Of a DNA stretch of 64,000 nucleotides, positions 11,751 to 24,234 are shown one piece after another. The notes beneath the pieces are model-generated. The model was not told the DNA's origin. It was given only the letters and a program-made list of their open reading frames with translations, and searched no databases. Numbering within the stretch: position 1 is the first letter of the stretch; each line of letters opens with the position of its first letter. Origin of the DNA: Parasitella parasitica (lineage: Eukaryota; Mucoromycota; Mucoromycetes; Mucorales; Mucoraceae). The DNA is taken from assembly GCA_025201805.1 (NCBI GenBank), contig MU619238.1, forward strand, positions 261,018 through 325,017, read 5' to 3'. The translations under genes and the position numbers were made by a program.

Positions 11751-13184
11751 ATGAGTTTCCTTGATAGCATCATTCAAGAGGAAGTGTCTAAAAAGCGCAA
11801 AGCTCTAGAAGCCGCTAGTAAGGAAAGCGACCCTGGCAAAAAGGTAAAATATGTTAGCAGAGCTGAACTTGAGCGCATCCGTGAAGAAGAATATAGACGC
11901 AAAGAGGAAGATAGAGAGGAAAAAGAAAGACAGGTAACCATTTAGTATTCTGCTGTTAAAGCTTTCCTTATTTTTTTTACTGATACGCAATTTATATAGA
12001 GAAAGGCTCGTTTAGCCGAAGAAGAGGTAGCATGGAAATTTGTTTGGTCATCATTTACAACTAACCTCGTTCAACCATAGACAAAGCGAAGAGATTTAGC
12101 GAGACAAAATGCAATGACAGATGAAGGATCAAAAGATAAAGAGACTGTAAGCTCTGTTGATTGATCCATATGAAACTGAAATTTAAGTATTGCATGTAGG
12201 AGCAAGTAATCGAAGCATTCAACATATCAAGAGAGGAATGTGTACGTCGATTACGGGCAATGGGCCAGCCCATCAGATTATTTGCGGAAACAGACAAACA
12301 ATGTAAAGTTCGTCTTCGTGCATTAGAACTGATGAACGAGGAAGCAGGGGTAAACTATTTTGATTATATTTGATACATTGATTTATATGGAAGATCTAAG
12401 TTGGTATTTTCGGTACAATTAGGAACAAGGCCGTAATGAATTCATGAAAACTTTGGAAGAGATGGAAACAAATATGCGTCTTGATGATTTAAAGCAGAAG
12501 GGCGGTGTTAGTGAAGAAAAAAAAGTTAAGAAACCAACACTGGACGTAGAGCCAATTCAATTGGAATTGATCTCGACTGATATTGACAGACTTTATTCTC
12601 AAATCCATGTTTACTTTACTGTAAGTACATGATAGTGCATAACAATTGCATACGACTTGGTTATTTATTTTGCTTAAAAAACACATACAGCATACACTGG
12701 GAGAATGGGAGGAATATATGGCAGATCGTCCAGAAGAAGAAAAGAGGACTGGTTCAGGCAAAAAAGCTGCTGTTTTACAGAAACAAGCTGCTGAATACAT
12801 TAAACCTTTGATGCGTCAACTTAAAAACAAATCACTGGAACCCGATGTTTTGGCCCGTGTTGCAGAGATTGCTCAAAGAATGCAAGTCAGGCGCTATAGA
12901 GATGCTCAGGATGCCTATCTTCAATTATCTATTGGTAACGCTCCTTGGCCTATTGGCGTTACTATGGTTGGGTAAATGTTGTGTTGATACGAATTGATAT
13001 ATATTGTAACGCTGATGTTTTGTTTAGTATTCACGAACGTTCTGCCCGTGAAAAGATTTCATCCTCACAGGTTGCGCATGTGCTCAATGATGAAACTTCT
13101 AGAAAATGGATTCAATCAGTGAAACGCTTAATGACATTTGCACAAACAAAGTATCCTCCATATACTCTCAGTCAAATTTCATAA
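11751..13184 (+). CDS. PRP18: Pre-mRNA-splicing factor Prp18
   Basis: Seven exons (11751-11933, 12000-12026, 12081-12146, 12200-12349, 12423-12620, 12691-12971, 13028-13184) join in phase to 353 residues, close to the 342 of human PRPF18. Prp18 acts with Slu7 in the second catalytic step of splicing in the nucleus. The N-terminus is a charged coiled coil ([20 protein letters not shown]). The PRP4-like SFM motif is visible as [18 protein letters not shown]. The Prp18 core is visible as [40 protein letters not shown] and [20 protein letters not shown]. The loop containing [15 protein letters not shown] is the most conserved part of the family. All introns are GT-AG. Confidence 0.93.
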
Positions 13185-14939
13185 ATAAACCTTTATTTTT
13201 TTTTTTTTGAGAAGATGAAAAAACACGAAGCGAAGCAAGTATAGGATCAACAAACTTGAAATCATACCCTCAAATTTTATAAAAATTGATGATTTCTGTA
13301 TTACAACACTTCAAAATATACTGATGTCGGTAATGCTTAAAATTTGAAGTTACATCGATATACGACTATCATCAAGCTATTCTTTTGTTATGTCAAAAAC
13401 CTTTGTAAAATAAAGCAGCCAAAAGAATCACACTATATTATGGATATATCCTTTAGACCATCTAAGATTTGTGGAATATAAATTAGAAATACTTATGACT
13501 TGCCTCAGATACCATCACTATAAAAGGCCTATGAGATGACCTTGATATAAAATCTTTCACAAAAACAAATCATGTAGATATAAATTTTTTACTGACAGAA
13601 GTGGATAGCGCTGAGATGTCGCTATCTTTTCCAAGCTCGATCATTGTCCCATGGTTTCATTAGCAGATGTCAAGAAGAGAAAATATCTGTTAATTAAAAT
13701 CAAAACTGTTTTTGTACATAACTGCAATGAAATAATACCGTTTATTATCATATATCATCATTATATATGCGTGTTAAAATATACCCCATCATAATCTGAT
13801 ATTGTATTCATCAAATGAGTTTATATTGCTTTGAAATCTGCGAGGATTGATTTCCATCAACAATGATAATTCAAAGCCCCTTACAACTTCAACATCCATA
13901 CCACTAAATGATACTTGAAATTAAAATGCTCCTTTTCATAAATGGCCAAACTATGGTTATACGGGGCGATCTGACAGGAAAAACAAAAACACGTGATTAT
14001 ATTTCAAACTCAGAAATAAAAAACAAATAAACGTTTAATAGAGACATCGCCCAGTGGAAATCAAGTTATGCTCAAATAGTGATGATCTCGCTTACATCAT
14101 ATAATTCTATAAAGTACCTTAATTTGAATTTTTTTTAATTAATAGTTGTAGATCGGCTTTTATTATACTATCTAACTTTTTTAAGGTTAAGCATGGTAAT
14201 TAACAGCAACAATATAAAAATTCGTCAAATAATGAAGGTTTGATAATTGATAATAATAAAAGTTATGTTTATTGTGCTAGAACTTGCATGGCTCAATACA
14301 AAACGTATAACCCAACATAATTTATGCAACTTTATATTTGACTGAAATAAATACAACACAATTTAGACTTAACATGTCCTCCGTCTAAGTGCATTTAATC
14401 CATTGCAATAATGCTTAAATATTATAGAGGGAGACGCATTCTTCCTCAGTTTAGCAAAAGGTATTTATGATTAGTAACAAGGAGTCAAACCCGAATGCAA
14501 AGACGCAAGCTGCTTTTTATTGGCAGTTCGACGAGGACAAGATAACGCCTACTGTTTGTATGCATTTTATAGATGATATAGACGGGTATGATAAGTCTGA
14601 AAAAATGAATATATTGTAAGACGGTGATGCAGAAGAAGTTGGGTTTGGAAAGAGCACAACTTTATATGAACATGTAAAATGAAAAATATAACACAATTTG
14701 TGGCATATAAGAATTATTCACATAGCCCTCTTGAATGTTCTACATTCAACATGTTGTTGAAACGGCAAAAAGCCGAGACAAAAAAAACAGCAAACTGTTA
14801 ATGAAGGATTATTTGTGCTAAATTTTAATTCGTTTAAAAATTATTTTGGCCATTTTTGTCGAATTTAGTCTGAAAGTATAAAAAAGTTTCTTCCTTTATC
14901 TTGTTCATATCTTTTACTTTCTATAAACTGAAAATTAAG
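13185..14939. other. Intergenic, one small open frame only
   Basis: The DNA is strongly AT-rich. A 50-codon frame at 14467-14619 (+) starts with ATG and encodes AAFYWQFDEDKITPTVCMHF. Its composition is protein-like but nothing supports it being a gene; it could be a scrap of a mobile element. A GDPD promoter region lies at the end, with TATAAAAAAG near 14877. Confidence 0.4.
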
Positions 14940-16067
14940 ATGACTGATAAGGATAACATCCAGGAAATGAAGTTTGAAATTCGTAAATTTTCTCTTTGTT
15001 TTTAGCGACGTTTTATGATGCAAAAGAGAAATTAATCCATTATTAGATATTCCTGATGTAATTGCTCATCGTGGCTTCTCTGCCGAGAATCCGGAAAATA
15101 CACTCATCTCCTACGAAACTGCTGTAAAATCTGGGACGACAGCTTTGGAAGGAGGTTTGTTAATGTTTATGTATATGTTTATGTATATGTTATGTAATAT
15201 TAATGACATTATTTCAGATATTCGTTTGAGCAAGGATGATGAAATTGTAATGATGCATGACTTGACATTAAACAGAACATCTACTGGGTTGGGTGCGGTT
15301 CGAGAACAAAACTGGCATGGCTACATAGATGGTATCACTACCAAGGCAGAGCCTGCGCAGCCTATTCCTCGGTTTAATGACGTGCTAGACTTTCTTATCC
15401 GTCCAGAAATCAGCGAAGGAAATAAAGAGCTATATATGATCGTGGATATCAAGGTATTTAAGTGCTCTATTTACAACATTTTTCTGTGGTACATTATATG
15501 TACTCTTTTTTTTTTTTCTAGTTTGATAATCCCATTGAAATCTTGGATATCCTCAAACAATTATTGGATACTTATACAGAAAGATACCCTAAATTATTCG
15601 ATCAATTGGTTATTGGCATTTGGAACACGGAGTATTTGAAAAGGGCCAAGGAGCTCTTCTCCAAATTCAGACTTTGCTTCATTGGAGTGTCTGTGCCTGC
15701 GGCCCGTGCACATTTCATTGATAACGTGGATTGTCTTAGTTTACCCTTTGCCGCATTAGCTGGCAACGACGGCCAATCAGTCATTAAAGAAGCTCACACA
15801 AAGAAAAAACGTGTATTTACATGGACAATCAACGACCCTGAGCAAATGAAGACGTGTGTTCTATGGCAGGTGGATGGTGTGATTGGCGATAATGTTACTT
15901 TAATGCTGGAAAATGTTCAACATGCCCCAAGGTCACTTAGCAGTATGCAAGAATATCAAGCATTCGTTGCCACGGACACCTATCTGGCACCTAAAAGAAG
16001 ACGTGTGTACTATTATCTCGTAAAAAAGGCTATGCAATTGGCAAGTTGGAAGATTATTGGTGTTTGA
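14940..16067 (+). CDS. Glycerophosphodiester phosphodiesterase family protein (Pgc1-like)
   Basis: The enzyme hydrolyses glycerophosphodiesters or, in yeast Pgc1, phosphatidylglycerol. Motifs in order are VIAHRGFSAENPENTLISYE (catalytic HRG and E-N), the metal-binding EGDIRLSKDDEIVMMHD, the partner strand MIVDIK, and TWTINDPEQMK near the end of the barrel. Four exons: a short first exon from ATG 14940, a second to 15154, then 15218-15453 and 15522-16067. The first intron can be drawn two ways in frame (donor at 14973 GTTTGA or 14986 GTAAAT), changing only a few N-terminal residues. The hydrophobic/basic C-terminus (RRVYYYLVKKAMQLASWKII) could anchor to a membrane, as in Pgc1. The gene ends 19 bp from the convergent F-box gene. 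Confidence 0.88.
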
Positions 16068-16086
16068 AATCAATATCATTTTATTA

Positions 16087-16994
16087 TTATAAAAATCTAC
16101 GTCTTTTGTGCCTTATGGGCCTATTGCCATGCCTGGGCCTCGTTGGGTTATTATTGTAGGTAGACGGATAAAATATAATCTTAGCTTGGTATTTCTGCAA
16201 AAGTTGCTTTGCTAGTAGCCGCATCTGTGCCGGCGTGAACTTCAAATATTCGTCATCTCTGCAAATGATATCGATTGGATTCGCATTGTCATAGTATTCT
16301 TCATCTGAAGACTCCCTTTTTCTTTTAGTGTTGATATTTCCTGAATGATCTATTATTGGAAAATTCTCGTTATAATCAGTTTCAGACAATGTGATCGAAT
16401 CTCGTGGTGGGCCGACTATCCTCAGGCACAGCTCTATTGTGCTTAAATCCCCTGTATACAGTAGTTTGGTAAATATAGATTGATATGTTTTGGAAGAGCG
16501 AAGCTTATGTCTATGCGGAATACTAGAAGCGATGATCCCGTTGAATATATTCTTTGCAAAGGAACGTTGTTGATGGAAAAGAAAATTTTTCTTCTTTTCA
16601 TCCACAAGCGGCATTGGTACAGCAGGTTTTTTGTTTTCACTGTTATCTATGCGTAGCAATTCCAGAAAGAGTCCAGGATTTGCGTTCATGATTGCATGAA
16701 TGATAGACCAGCCTCGAATGAATGAAGTGTCCTTTTGATAAGCAGCTATAAAATGTTCTAATACAATCTCTCTTATTTTCTCGGGTATTTCTAGGATATT
16801 GTAAAGTGTAAACAATAGTAAGACGCCTGTCTGGTTTTTATGGCCAAGATTGAAGCGATTGTGGAGGTATTGTATCACAGAGGATGAGTTCAGACTTTGA
16901 TAAAGTGCTCGGCAAGTCTGCGAGTATTGAATATAGGTTTTAAACGATAGATGATTTGAGATGAGAAGAGCTACTTCTGTTGGCAATTTTTCCA
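16087..16994 (-). CDS. F-box protein
   Basis: The product has 302 residues from ATG 16994. An F-box motif sits at the very N-terminus (EKLPTEVALLISNHLSFKTY, then YSQTCRALYQSLN), suggesting an SCF ubiquitin-ligase substrate receptor. The rest is helical with no repeat family I can name. It contains a basic KRKRESSDEEYYD patch, and the last 15 residues are basic (RPIRHKRRR). The frame stays open upstream to 17115, but that extension looks like an intron end (a pyrimidine tract followed by CAG at 17015-17017), so the start at the F-box is preferred. A spliced 5' UTR is possible. Only about 150 bp separate it from the UFL1 stop upstream. Confidence 0.7.
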
Positions 16995-17147
16995 TGACGG
17001 CAAGAGTGAAGGGTGCCTGAATAGAACAAGAAATAATAAGGAAAAAGTGAAAAATGTGTTCATTCATCATTTTCTCAATGGGTTTGGTTTTTAATTGGAG
17101 TGAACATGTGTGCATGTATGGTATGCATTGTTTAGGAGATTCTTGAG

Positions 17148-19705
17148 TCAGTTTATTGTTTGTTGTTGCAGCAGTTTCATTCCAAGACTCTTTAATTTTG
17201 CGAAGTCGCTCAGATGGTCTTTTCGTTGATCGTTGATAATCGAAAAGTGCACAATATCAAGCAGCTCTTTTTCCTGCTGGGAAAGAGAGGGTCGAATTTC
17301 ATTCAAGATGACTGGCACAAATTTACCAGTTACATACAAGGGAATGTTGAACACTTTTTGGAATATTAACAAAGAGATGAGATGAAGCATTTGCGGCGCT
17401 GTTTGTTCAGATACTGACAACTCCTGTAATTGTTGGAATAGCTGTTTGTTGGTCGTGTCATTTGATGTCTTTTTGATCTGAGTGGAGCTCAATGGAGGCT
17501 GATGACTATATAGATTCTGTTTGTCTTGAATCAAGACGGATGTTATAAATTGATCCAACTTTTTGTCTTTCAGCAATTTTTCTATTTCTACCACTGACGT
17601 ATTATCGTATCTATGGTCATTTTCTCTTATAAAGTATGATATGACGCACTTCTGTTGTTTGGTATCGACTATTCTTTGGTTTTCAATGTCTTCCAGCTTG
17701 ATACAAAGTGATGTTGATTGACTCACTTCTGCCTTGTTGTAGGATTGATCCAAAACTAGGTAAATGACCAAGTGATAAAGAAATTCTGTGCATTGATTCC
17801 TAAGTATATATTTCTGCAAACTTTTCTGGGCGGCAGTGTCCTGAAATAACTCCTTTGCTTGGTAGTTAAAGTAAATCGACTGTCTGAGGCTTTCAAGTTT
17901 TTTAAGCTCCAGAGTTTTCTGTTGAATGATCCACTCGTCTCCAGAAACAATAGCCTCTGTCTCTATAAAAGGCGTTTGCAATACATCTGAAAATTGTGCC
18001 AGCATTGAGTTTCTGCAGATTGGGAGTAACCTTTCAGCAATATTGCGAGGACAATCAAGGCTTTCAAAGGCTTTGATAATCTAACTCTACAATTAGTATT
18101 ACCCTACAAATTGTTCGCGTCAACTTTACATACATCATTGTCGCTCAATCCAATGTTGTTATTTGAATAATTTTTGTTTAATTTTTGCTTCAAAGTTCGA
18201 GATAAATTCCTCAGATAATTGTTGGATCCAGAAACCAAATGCTGCACATATTCAGCACTAATAATATATCCACCATCCAAGTATACCAGTTTGCTGCTGC
18301 TACCATCATTCTTGTTGCTGATCTCTGATAAGATAATATTCACCACCATATTCACATCTTCAAATGTCAAAATAGCCGGTAATACATCCTGCCGCCAAAC
18401 AAATTACTTTTTAATGACAGTGTTGAGGGCCCATCATGCTTACTCACATTCACATCACAGTATTTAGAGATACCCTCTAATGTTTCTTTGGCAGCATATT
18501 TCACAGTGGACTTGATAAAGCATGAGTTCAATTGCAAAAATGAGTCTTTGTCATAACTGTCCGTAATCAAATCTGCAGGACTAGTAAAAGTGTACAAATT
18601 CTCAATGGTACTGCAACCTAAAGAATGTTGAGCAACCATCTTTGAGGCACTCCATTGTCAAACTTACTGATGCAATCATTAGAATCGAATATAGACCTAA
18701 TCAGTGATAGCTGCCTCGCCTTGTAGCTATTAGGTTCAAAAATTGCTCGACTTCTTTTACCACGTAGCAATCCCAAGTCAAAATTCTCGTCCTTGACAAT
18801 TTGCTCCAAAAGTACTACATAATTATGATTAGTTGGTGTTTGCTGTGCTCTTGTAGTACTCGTTACATTACAATAAAACATGTCTTCTTGTATGTCTTGA
18901 GATTTTTGAAGTTTAAACATAGGGTAGGGTCTGCATGATGTTGAAAGTTACTATGTCAATAAAAAAAAAAAGAAGCTAGCGGTATATGCCCAAACTTACT
19001 CGTCATATAGTTCCAATGCATTTAAAATTGACATCTTGCAATTGTCTATATATGTCTTTGTGGAAACTACGTCCGGTACTTGCGAATACCGAACATAATC
19101 GTCATCCACACTCGTATTATTGTCGAAGATCTGTGATATAGTCGTTGATATATAAAACATTCGAGGCTTGCTTCTTATATCGACTTACTGATTTCAACAA
19201 GCTATAAGGAAGCTTCATACGTTGCGTTTGCGCGATGATAGACAGTGATCCAGATTCAACGATTTGTGATCTCAAGTCTCTTTCAACATCTCGGACAAAG
19301 TTCCTGTATTATTGCATCAGTTCTGATGCAGTGCTCTCGAGCAAGGAAGTCTTACTGGGTCAATATCAAATCGTCAAACACGGTCCATCTCTTGTTAGCT
19401 GACATTCGTTGAATAATTCGATTGACATTGGTTTGTTCAATGCAGAAATGCTCTGCTATATTTTCCACGTTAATTTTCCCTGTATATTTTTCATTTGTTA
19501 GCATTAGAGTTTATACAAACGTGCATACAATCGGTATGGTGCTCTACTAACCATTCTTCTCGACGAGCTCGGCGATTTTTTCCTCTAGATACTGTGCACT
19601 GCAGTAATATTCACCATCTAGCGTCTTTATAATGTCTTTCAATAGTCCTTTTTCACAACCCAGTTGTATAAATTGCACAAACAAACTAGCAGGAATTGCT
19701 GTCAT
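17148..19705 (-). CDS. UFL1: E3 UFM1-protein ligase 1 homologue (UFL1)
   Basis: Eight exons (19552-19705, 19356-19479, 19189-19303, 19000-19130, 18668-18930, 18448-18617, 18134-18388, 17148-18080) join in phase to about 714 residues; human UFL1 has 794. UFL1 is the ER-associated ligase that attaches UFM1, for example to ribosomal protein uL24 during ribosome quality control. Evidence is collinear resemblance to UFL1: IIKTLDGEYYCSAQYLEEKI followed by GKINVENIAEHFCIEQTNVN (UFL1 has TLDGKEYITPAQ and GGRVNIVDLQ), then FVRDVERDLRSQIVESGSLS, and later FLQLNSCFIKSTVKYAAKET and DVLPAILTFEDVNMVVNIIL. ATG 19705 gives a slightly short N-terminus; a further upstream exon is possible (19750-19820 has coding-like frames). 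The basic linker of animal UFL1 appears reduced. Confidence 0.8.
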
Positions 19706-20249
19706 TTATGATGAGAAGAGAGATGAGCGAATTAGCAAATACTTGCTCCCACAGGTCAACTATAGTAGCACAGTATGTTGTGACTCAACTGGATGCCAGT
19801 CTACAAACTCCATTTTAGTGGAATAAATAGGTATCTGCATGATGTGCATGCAATTTAATAAAGCGTACAATGCTACTGTTCATTGTTTAGACATGAGCTT
19901 ACCATTAACAATAAGAAGAAAGGTAATTTATTCATTAATTGGCAATGACAAGAAATAGTATCTTTCTTACAATTAGCTATCATTGTTGAGATTTTTCTTC
20001 GCTGTTATAAAGCATGTACGTATTCATAGTTTCTACTGGTGAAAGCTGTATTTGAAGAATCATCTGGTTTTTTATCATTTTTTTTGCATTGATGAATGTC
20101 CTCCGTGTATTATGTCTATTTGTACAGTATGAAGACCGAAAATTCCGAGCTTTTTTCAATGTTATGTTGATAACCCCTCTCATTTTTGATTCGACTTAAT
20201 TCATTCTTTCTTTTCTCTTTCTCTCTCTCTTACTTGTAAAGAAAAATAA
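19706..20249. other. Divergent UFL1/SHO1 intergenic region
   Basis: UFL1 (minus) and SHO1 (plus) are transcribed away from each other. The interval may hold an unresolved first exon of UFL1 between about 19750 and 19825. The SHO1 side has a CTTTTCTCTTTCTCTCTCTCT tract (20209-20231) just before its ATG. Confidence 0.45.
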
Positions 20250-21341
20250 ATGTCTAAAATATCACTCAAGCGATTGAATCAAAAGCCTTTTCTTTTGATT
20301 ACCAGCATACTAGCACTGGTACAGTTTACATAAACGAGTTGCATAATGGAATAATAGTCTGATCTAATGTATGGACGATGTCTAGTGTGGCTGGATTGTA
20401 GCATTTGGTGGAGCATGCATGTTAAAAGTGCTAAACGGCGCATGGTGGGTCATGGTTTATCAGCTATGTATTACGCTTGGCCACTTGATGGTGTTCATGT
20501 CAGGCTCAGTTGCACAATACAGAATGGCAGTGAGTTGCAGTTATACATTGATTAGAAAATATGTGAATGTAGTTGACATTGAAATTCATTTTGCATGTAC
20601 CTAGATGATGACATTTTTGGCATCAAGTATCCCGCTGCTAACAATACAGGTCGATTATGTGATCCAGTACACTAAATCCAATATTCCAAAGATTCCAGCA
20701 ACCGCTTACGTCTCTGGATATATTATTTTACTGACGGTACAGTACATGTGGGTACTTGTGCTAGGCAGCGATAAATCGACGTTTTTTGGCAGACTGGGAC
20801 ATTTAGAGCAACCACAGTCTCAAGAACAAGCATTTGAGCCAGAATTTTATTCAGAAAAACAAAACAATGAATCTAGACAGCCGCAGCCAAACAGTGCTAC
20901 ACTAAATAAAGCTTCATGTATGTAATTACAGTTGATTTGGAGCTTACCTATTATACGCGGCTAAAAAGAATCTAGATCCTCTCCACTCTACGACTTCAGT
21001 AAATACGATTGCAGCCATCCAGAAGCCCCCTTCAGGCCCAGTCGAGTATACAGAAAAAGTGCAGGCGCTTCATGCATGTAAGGCTTATCGATGATGTGTA
21101 TAATGCGTGTTTTAATTTAACTGTATTTTTAGATAATGCCAGTGCACAAGATCCCAATGAACTGAGCTTTGAAAAGGGGGAAGTGTTGGAAATTGTCGAT
21201 AGAAAGGGAAACTGGTGGCATGCACGTAAAAGCAACGGCGCCGTCGGTATTGTCCCAAGCAATTATGTGAGTATTATGTTGGAGCGTTTCTGTTGTTTGC
21301 GTTTGCTGACTAAATTCTACCAGTTTGCTCAACATTTCTGA
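20250..21341 (+). CDS. SHO1: High-osmolarity sensor Sho1 (4-TM plus SH3)
   Basis: Six exons (20250-20318, 20386-20529, 20605-20917, 20976-21077, 21133-21266, 21324-21341) give 259 residues. Sho1 is a plasma-membrane osmosensor and scaffold that binds the MAPKK Pbs2 through its SH3 domain in the HOG pathway. Four membrane segments are visible: PFLLITSILALCGWIVAFGG, WWVMVYQLCITLGHLMVFM, TFLASSIPLLTIQVDYVIQ and YVSGYIILLTVQYMWVLVLG. A 70-residue polar linker follows. The SH3 domain runs from EKVQALHAYNASAQDPNELS to NWWHARKSNGAVGIVPSNY, with the ALYxY-like ALHAY and both Trp residues. The final exon encodes only five residues and the stop; reading through that intron would give a slightly longer tail. 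Confidence 0.9.
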
Positions 21342-21461
21342 TGCTATGTAACCGACTAGTTGGCATAAGAATACAGCTGCAGAAAGGCAAGCCTTCACGT
21401 GTTTTCATAGCAGAATAAAGAAATTCAATCATGAAAGATTTATTTTTAACAACATCAAATA

Positions 21462-21836
21462 TTAAGCTATCCAGATAGGCTTAGAATGAGGTGGGTAAAA
21501 CGAGGGAGTGGCTGTCGCAGTCATCACCTCAGGCTTTGTAAACAATGCTCTATTTGAGGTGGTTGATGGTGCGTAGGCTGGAAATGAGACGTAGGTTTTT
21601 TCAAATACGGACTCTGTAGCAATTGACGATTTGCTGCAGAAAGAGTCTGCTGAATAAATCGAACTAGGTGCGTATCGAAAGTCGTCTTGATCTTGTTGAT
21701 TCACAGAATCAATTGAATAGAGCGACGTCTGATACAGCGCCTTACTTTGGAAGCTTGTGTTGTTTTCTGTTGGGTTCAATTTAGACGCAATACGTTGGAT
21801 AAATTGACTGATGAGAGATGATTGAGAGTTGAGCAT
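21462..21836 (-). CDS. Uncharacterised Ser/Tyr-rich 124-residue protein
   Basis: This is a single-exon frame of 124 residues beginning MLNSQSSLISQFIQRIASKL, a short amphipathic helix, followed by a Ser/Tyr/Thr-rich disordered region (FRYAPSSIYSADSFCSKSS) and ending in SFYPPHSKPIWIA. I do not recognise it. The promoter side is pyrimidine-poor but has a run of AG-rich DNA 60-80 bp upstream. It converges on SHO1 with a gap of about 120 bp. Composition and position favour a real small gene. Confidence 0.5.
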   Translation of the reverse strand: MLNSQSSLISQFIQRIASKLNPTENNTSFQSKALYQTSLYSIDSVNQQDQDDFRYAPSSIYSADSFCSKSSIATESVFEKTYVSFPAYAPSTTSNRALFTKPEVMTATATPSFYPPHSKPIWIA

Positions 21837-22203
21837 ATTACAAAGGTATGTGTGGTGTATTTAATGAAAGTGAGGGGTAAATGAATGTATGTATGGCGAA
21901 GAGAGATAAAGAAAAAGACAGAGATTACAAATCAGTGTTTAAATAGTAATCAATGGCATTGTAGCGTTTTTGTACATATCCAGTAAATGTACAGATGTTT
22001 AGCACTATACTCAGGTGAGCTCATGTGGCAAAATTAAGATAGGTTTTCAGCATGTGTATTTTGATAGGTACACACGATATTTTATTTGAAAGTGGAAATA
22101 TGGGGTCAAACACACAAGTATCAGGCCCAATAAATACTAATAGTTTTATAAATTGCAAGTAAAATGGTATATATAAATATCTAGCTCTAATGTGTGTGCA
22201 TAT
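21837..22203. other. Intergenic, no gene seen
   Basis: AT-rich interval between the unknown 124-residue gene's promoter and the 3' end of the desaturase gene. Nothing else is recognised. Confidence 0.5.
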
Positions 22204-23845
22204 TTAAAAGGCCTTTTTACTCAACTGTAATGACATGTTGGAAGCAACGTCGAGAGTCTTTAAGACTTCCATTGTTCCTTTCCAGAAGCCGGTGTCATGA
22301 TAGTAGATTTCGTATTTCTTGCAAAGGGCCTTCACCATTGGTTTGACTTTAGGGAGGTTATGACGAGGCATGTTTGGGAAAACCTAATTACTCTTTCGAT
22401 TTAGTAAAAATTAAATATCGCATTTTTGTTTACACAATTTACATGGTGCTCAATCTGATAATTCAATCCGCCCATGAACCAGTCGCCCAAAGGAGAAAGA
22501 GTAACATCACGGCCTGTCACTACCTGAATTTCGAAAAACTCCATGTTCTCTGCCTTCTCTTCGCTGATCACTGGCATGCCATTATGATTCAACGCAAACA
22601 CAAGGGCCAAAGTATAGCCAGTGGTGGCTTGACTTACTAGGAAGAAAAGAGCCATGTTGTAAAGGCTGCTGTTCCATGCAATGGTGCAGTAGGTGAAAAT
22701 GGCCCAGTGAGAGATTAGACAAGCGCGTTCGTACAAATTGAGCTTGGCAGATTTGTTGATGGCGCCCTTGTTGAAAGAATAGATAAAGGACTGCAGTGCC
22801 CAGGAGAAACGAGCAAAACCAAGAACAAAAAAGTAATAGCGAGTTTGATAAGGCAGTACGCTTTCGGCGATGAAGCGGGATAGCATAGTGGGCTCCTCGT
22901 CTAATGATCCATAGTAGGCAGCTGATGCGTACTCGTCCCATAGCAAAACTGGTGCGGTATCGATGTCGGGATCCTGGCCGTGAACATTGGTGCTGGCATG
23001 ATGTGTATTGTGTTTGTTCTTCCACCTATTGCGCTTGCCTTAGTATACAGTTTCCGTAAAAGTTTACACACTTACCATGACAACGAGAAGCCCTGACAAA
23101 AGTTACCAAGAAATACGACCAATACATCATTGAATGACCGATCCTCGAAACATTGATGGTGCCCGAAATCGTGCGCCAACCAACCGCATTGTTGCCAAAA
23201 GATGCCAATCATAAAGGCAGAGACTACGACAGCCATTGTAGATGTGCGACCATAGGCATACAACAGAGCAAGGCCTGCAGCGCAGAGACCCAATGTAGAC
23301 AGTACCTTGTAAGCGTAATAGAGCTTGCTAGAGTGGAAGTAACCTTCCTTTCTGAGTCTGTCACGGAGATCACGCATTTCACTAGCAAATTTAGCAGAGT
23401 TTTCTGTTTCCTTATCGATAGGCTTAGTATCAGACTCCAAATCTCCAGCATAATAATTGGCCAATACTTCGTAGGCTGAATCAGGATGCATAGCATGGAA
23501 GACATCTGTGGAGAAAATTGAGTTCAGGCCTGGTATTCGAAACAAGAAAATAATACACTTGCCTGAAGCATCTTTTCCTACATGGGTAAGCAAGACATCT
23601 GCTCCGCCAGGATGGTCTTCAACGAATTCTGTGACATCGTAAAGCTTATCATCAATGACTATGTACTTTTTAGCGTCTGGTTCGCCATCCTTTACAGCCT
23701 GATTGATCTTTTCAAACTCTTTTCTAGTAAAGATTTGGGGTTCTATTTTTTTTTTTTTTTTTAGTAACACAATGGGGAGAGAGAATTAGATATAGCAGCC
23801 AAACATTGGGGCACAAAAAAAGGCAGGCCTACCTGATGTAGTCAT
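22204..23845 (-). CDS. Cytochrome b5-fused front-end (delta-6 type) fatty acid desaturase
   Basis: Five exons (23833-23845, 23563-23742, 23076-23505, 22443-23025, 22204-22383) join in phase to 461 residues. The enzyme introduces a double bond towards the carboxyl end of C18 fatty acids in the ER, the step to gamma-linolenic acid in Mucorales. The N-terminal cytochrome b5 domain has the haem motif VTEFVEDHPGGADVLLTHVG. The three His boxes are HDFGHH, HNTHH (in WKNKHNTHHASTN) and QIEHH (in NYQIEHH, with Gln as first ligand, the mark of front-end desaturases). Hydrophobic helices flank them. Intron 2 uses a GC donor (TTCAG|GCAAGT); without it the frame cannot be joined. Delta-6 rather than delta-5 regiospecificity is inferred from lineage and overall resemblance. 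Confidence 0.9.
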
Positions 23846-24234
23846 TTTGATCACCGTTTATATCAATAGAAATTGGCTAGTTAGAAAGACTTGTATTGCT
23901 GTGGGACGATGGATTGAATTGACCCAAATCAAATAAAAAAAAACAAGAGGAGGAAGAGAGAGAGAGAGAGGGAAAGAGCTTTTTTTTAAAAAAAATCAAG
24001 AGTATTTAAACTTGTCGTACACTCAATATGCGGGGTTCTCTGTATTCGCTAGTTTTAGTGTGATCAGTTTTGGTTGGTTGCCTTCAGGTACAATCGTTGT
24101 TTGTGTTGATTGGAAAATGAGGGCGGTCATATCCAATCACTAATGGCATTTATTTAGTGCTAAAAATCGACATACGATAATTATCAACAGGCCATGTGCA
24201 CAAGTAAATTTCACATGTAAATAAGAGGGCTTGA
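23846..24234. other. Desaturase promoter with purine-rich tract
   Basis: A GA-rich tract (AGAGGAGGAAGAGAGAGAGA-like, about 23945-23980) lies some 100-135 bp upstream of the desaturase start, so it reads as a pyrimidine tract on the coding strand. This arrangement recurs before several genes in the window. No gene is seen. Confidence 0.5.
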
